NCBI GenBank assembly: GCA_963575745.1
Contig: CAUYUJ010007202.1
Span: 82,501 to 146,500 of the forward strand
DNA: 64,000 nt
Source of the DNA: Prorocentrum cordatum
Lineage: Eukaryota > Sar > Dinophyceae > Prorocentrales > Prorocentraceae
Direction: 5' to 3'
The position numbers and the translations under genes were made by a program. Below the pieces are notes generated by a model. That model did no database searches and was not told where the DNA came from. It saw nothing but the letters and a program-made list of their open reading frames with translations. The first letter of the stretch is position 1, and each line of letters begins with the position of its first letter. Shown here piece after piece: positions 62,297 through 64,000 of this stretch.

Positions 62297-62440
62297 AGGA
62301 CGACGACGACGACGACGACAACGACGTCGACGACGACGACGAAGACGACGACAACGACGACGGCGGCGGCGGCGGCGGCAGCAGCGGCAGCGGCGGCGGT
62401 GGCGACGGATGCGACAACGACGACGACGACGACGCCCTGG
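62297..62440. repeat. (GAC)n/(GGC)n array
   Basis: GAC and GGC trinucleotides. Confidence 0.95.
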
Positions 62441-63284
62441 AGCTCTTATAGGGGCCCCCTTGGGCGCCGCTTCAAGGGTTTTACAAGGTGGGTGGGATGA
62501 TTGCGCGAGCAATGGAATTGACAACTTCAACTTCGGCAAGGTGAATAAACAGTACCACATAGATTCTACTGTAAACTTTTAAGATTTACCCCGACCCCCT
62601 CGGAGTTAACCACTCCCCTTTTCGTATTGCAATTTACTTACGATTCTGCCCCATCGTCCATCCTAGATATGAACTCGTACCAGGCAAGCCGGCATCGCCC
62701 CCACCCCCCATCCTCTGCAAAAAAATATGCGCACACACTCTTTTATCCAAAATCAGCTGTATTCCCCCCCCCCCCCCAAAAAAAAACAACAACAACAACA
62801 ACAACAAAAACCTTACAACAAATGAGACGAAGTGCACACGCGCGCGTCGTCGCGTGCACATGCCAAAATCCTTCAAGCATCCAGAGGTTTCGCAAGGATT
62901 TCAAAATCGAATGCCCCGAAAACATATTCAAACACACGGTATCGCAACAAGAGTTGGAAGAAACAAAAAAGTGTACCGCGCTCGAGCGACACCTTAAGAA
63001 TACCATAGGTTGTTCAACCATCTCCATAAAATGCTACCAAGCTGGCCTCTCGCGCGCGCATGTCGAGATCGTAGATCGTTCGAACGCCCATGCGCGCGTG
63101 CTGTCGCAAGAACCTCTTGCAGAAATAAGCACTGTGCAAACGCGCGCGTGGACGCGCGCAAACTCCGAAACCCTTCAACAAAAACCTGAGGATCCTTCTG
63201 GGTTTCGAAACCGAGTGCCCCGAAAACATGTAAAGCCACATGGTTTTGCAACGCCAATGTCCAAACCATACACACATACATACA
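62441..63284. repeat. ~285-bp satellite, array 4, collinear with 11.6-12.3 kb
   Basis: GGTGGGTGGGATGATTGCGC (end of the ~400-bp unit), GTATTGCAATTTACTTACGA, CATCGTCCATCCTAGATATG, and cores at about 62840 and 63140 (spacing about 300). Confidence 0.75.
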
Positions 63285-63480
63285 TATATATATATGTATG
63301 TATATATATATATATATGTATATGTGTACACACAAATACCTATACATATGCATGTGCATGTGCGTCAACATCTACATATACATCTGCATACACATATACA
63401 TACCGACATACAGACACACAGACATACAGACATACATACATATGTGCATGCACATCTATGGATTGACTAGAACCATCGCG
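63285..63480. repeat. (TATATG)n/(ACATAC)n microsatellites
   Basis: TA-rich repeats followed by ACATAC and CAGACATA units. Confidence 0.9.
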
Positions 63481-64000
63481 CGCTTCGCGCGCGCTCAAGT
63501 TCTAGTTAGGCTTGATAGGCTACCTCATGTCATCTCATGTTGGTCGCTTCTTGCGTCCAGGGACTCCCTTGGAGGCCCTGCGCAAGCCTCGGAATCATAT
63601 ACAAGGGGAAACGCGGAAGCGCAGAAATCATTAAGTTCCTTTAGGTATTCAACGATTTGGGGCCCTCAAAGGTTTCCTGGGTTCTTTTTCGGTAGGTGAG
63701 GGGGGTCTGAATTGTGGTCTGTTGTACAAGAGCAGACCGGGGGCCAAACTTGAAAAAAACAGGAATTGTGGGATTTCCATGTTTTTCCAGTTCCTCGGCG
63801 CTGTTCAGCGCTGTTTTTTGTTTGTGCCTCGCGGGTTTTGTTAGCCGGGCCCCTCAGGGGTGTTGGATCTTCCGACCCCCTGGGGGTTCTGGAGGCCTCC
63901 TGGAGGCCTGGAGAGCCGTCCGAAGGGTGTCGCGGGCTGCGCGGGAGCGTGTTGGACCGTTCTTTACGTTCTGGGGGCTCCTTGGGGTCGTTATGGGCTG
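63481..64000. other. No gene recognised
   Basis: Begins with the CGCGCGCTTCGCGCGCG palindrome. The remainder shows short frames only. Confidence 0.4.

Noticed and set aside
1-64000. Dinoflagellate spliced-leader gene, 5S or other rRNA, telomere repeats
   Set aside because: Looked for by eye for the conserved leader ending TTGGCTCAAG and TTTAGGG arrays; none seen.

Overview
The window looks like nuclear DNA of a dinoflagellate (Suessiales/Symbiodiniaceae-like). This is an inference from several signs: GC-rich, repeat-saturated sequence; very long TCC, CAT and GAC microsatellites; decayed LINE-type retroelements with endonuclease, reverse transcriptase, zinc-knuckle and RNase H domains; a quasi-RRM gene whose tail is rich in KGKG and YDKG repeats; and probable introns with GC rather than GT donors. 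No rRNA, tRNA, CRISPR array, bacterial operon or spliced-leader gene was recognised. One assembly gap of exactly 100 N lies at 35473-35572. All repeat alignments were made by eye.

Layout. 0.7-2.6 kb: short dispersed repeats. 2.6-7.3 kb: retroelement RE1 (endonuclease plus FMDD-type reverse transcriptase), unusually AT-rich for this window. 7.3-13.1 kb: microsatellites and a composite satellite (CGCC modules, TTGCACCACATAGA arrays, a ~285-bp satellite with CGCGCG cores). 14.05-14.79 kb: two candidate exons of a plus-strand gene. 15.1-15.3 kb: an Erv1/ALR sulfhydryl-oxidase-like exon on the minus strand. 15.3-19.2 kb: a nested inverted repeat whose 152-bp satellite changes orientation. 22.7-26.2 kb: retroelement RE2 (coiled-coil ORF1, endonuclease, zinc knuckle, RNase H), with its reverse transcriptase missing and two small inverted-repeat elements in its place. 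28.8-30.2 kb: a 1.3-kb CAT tract. 36.7-38.8 kb: retroelement RE3 (reverse transcriptase with YIDG in place of YIDD). 39-51 kb: minisatellites and foldback elements. 51.2-59.4 kb: a split minus-strand gene for an hnRNP F/H-like quasi-RRM RNA-binding protein; three exons join in frame across two introns packed with repeats. 59.6-63.5 kb: a second copy of the composite satellite seen at 8.5-12.8 kb.

Recurring theme. At least ten sequence-distinct families of short (about 100-335 bp) foldback elements with terminal or whole-length inverted repeats occur, most of them two to four times. Two families carry TA at both ends like Tc1/mariner-type MITEs. Some members, and one other short repeat, abut candidate exon edges. 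The five best candidate exons share acceptor context AG|GC, and four of the candidate introns begin GCAG. The strongest hypothesis from this window is that some of these elements act as introners, meaning mobile introns. RNA-seq would test it directly.
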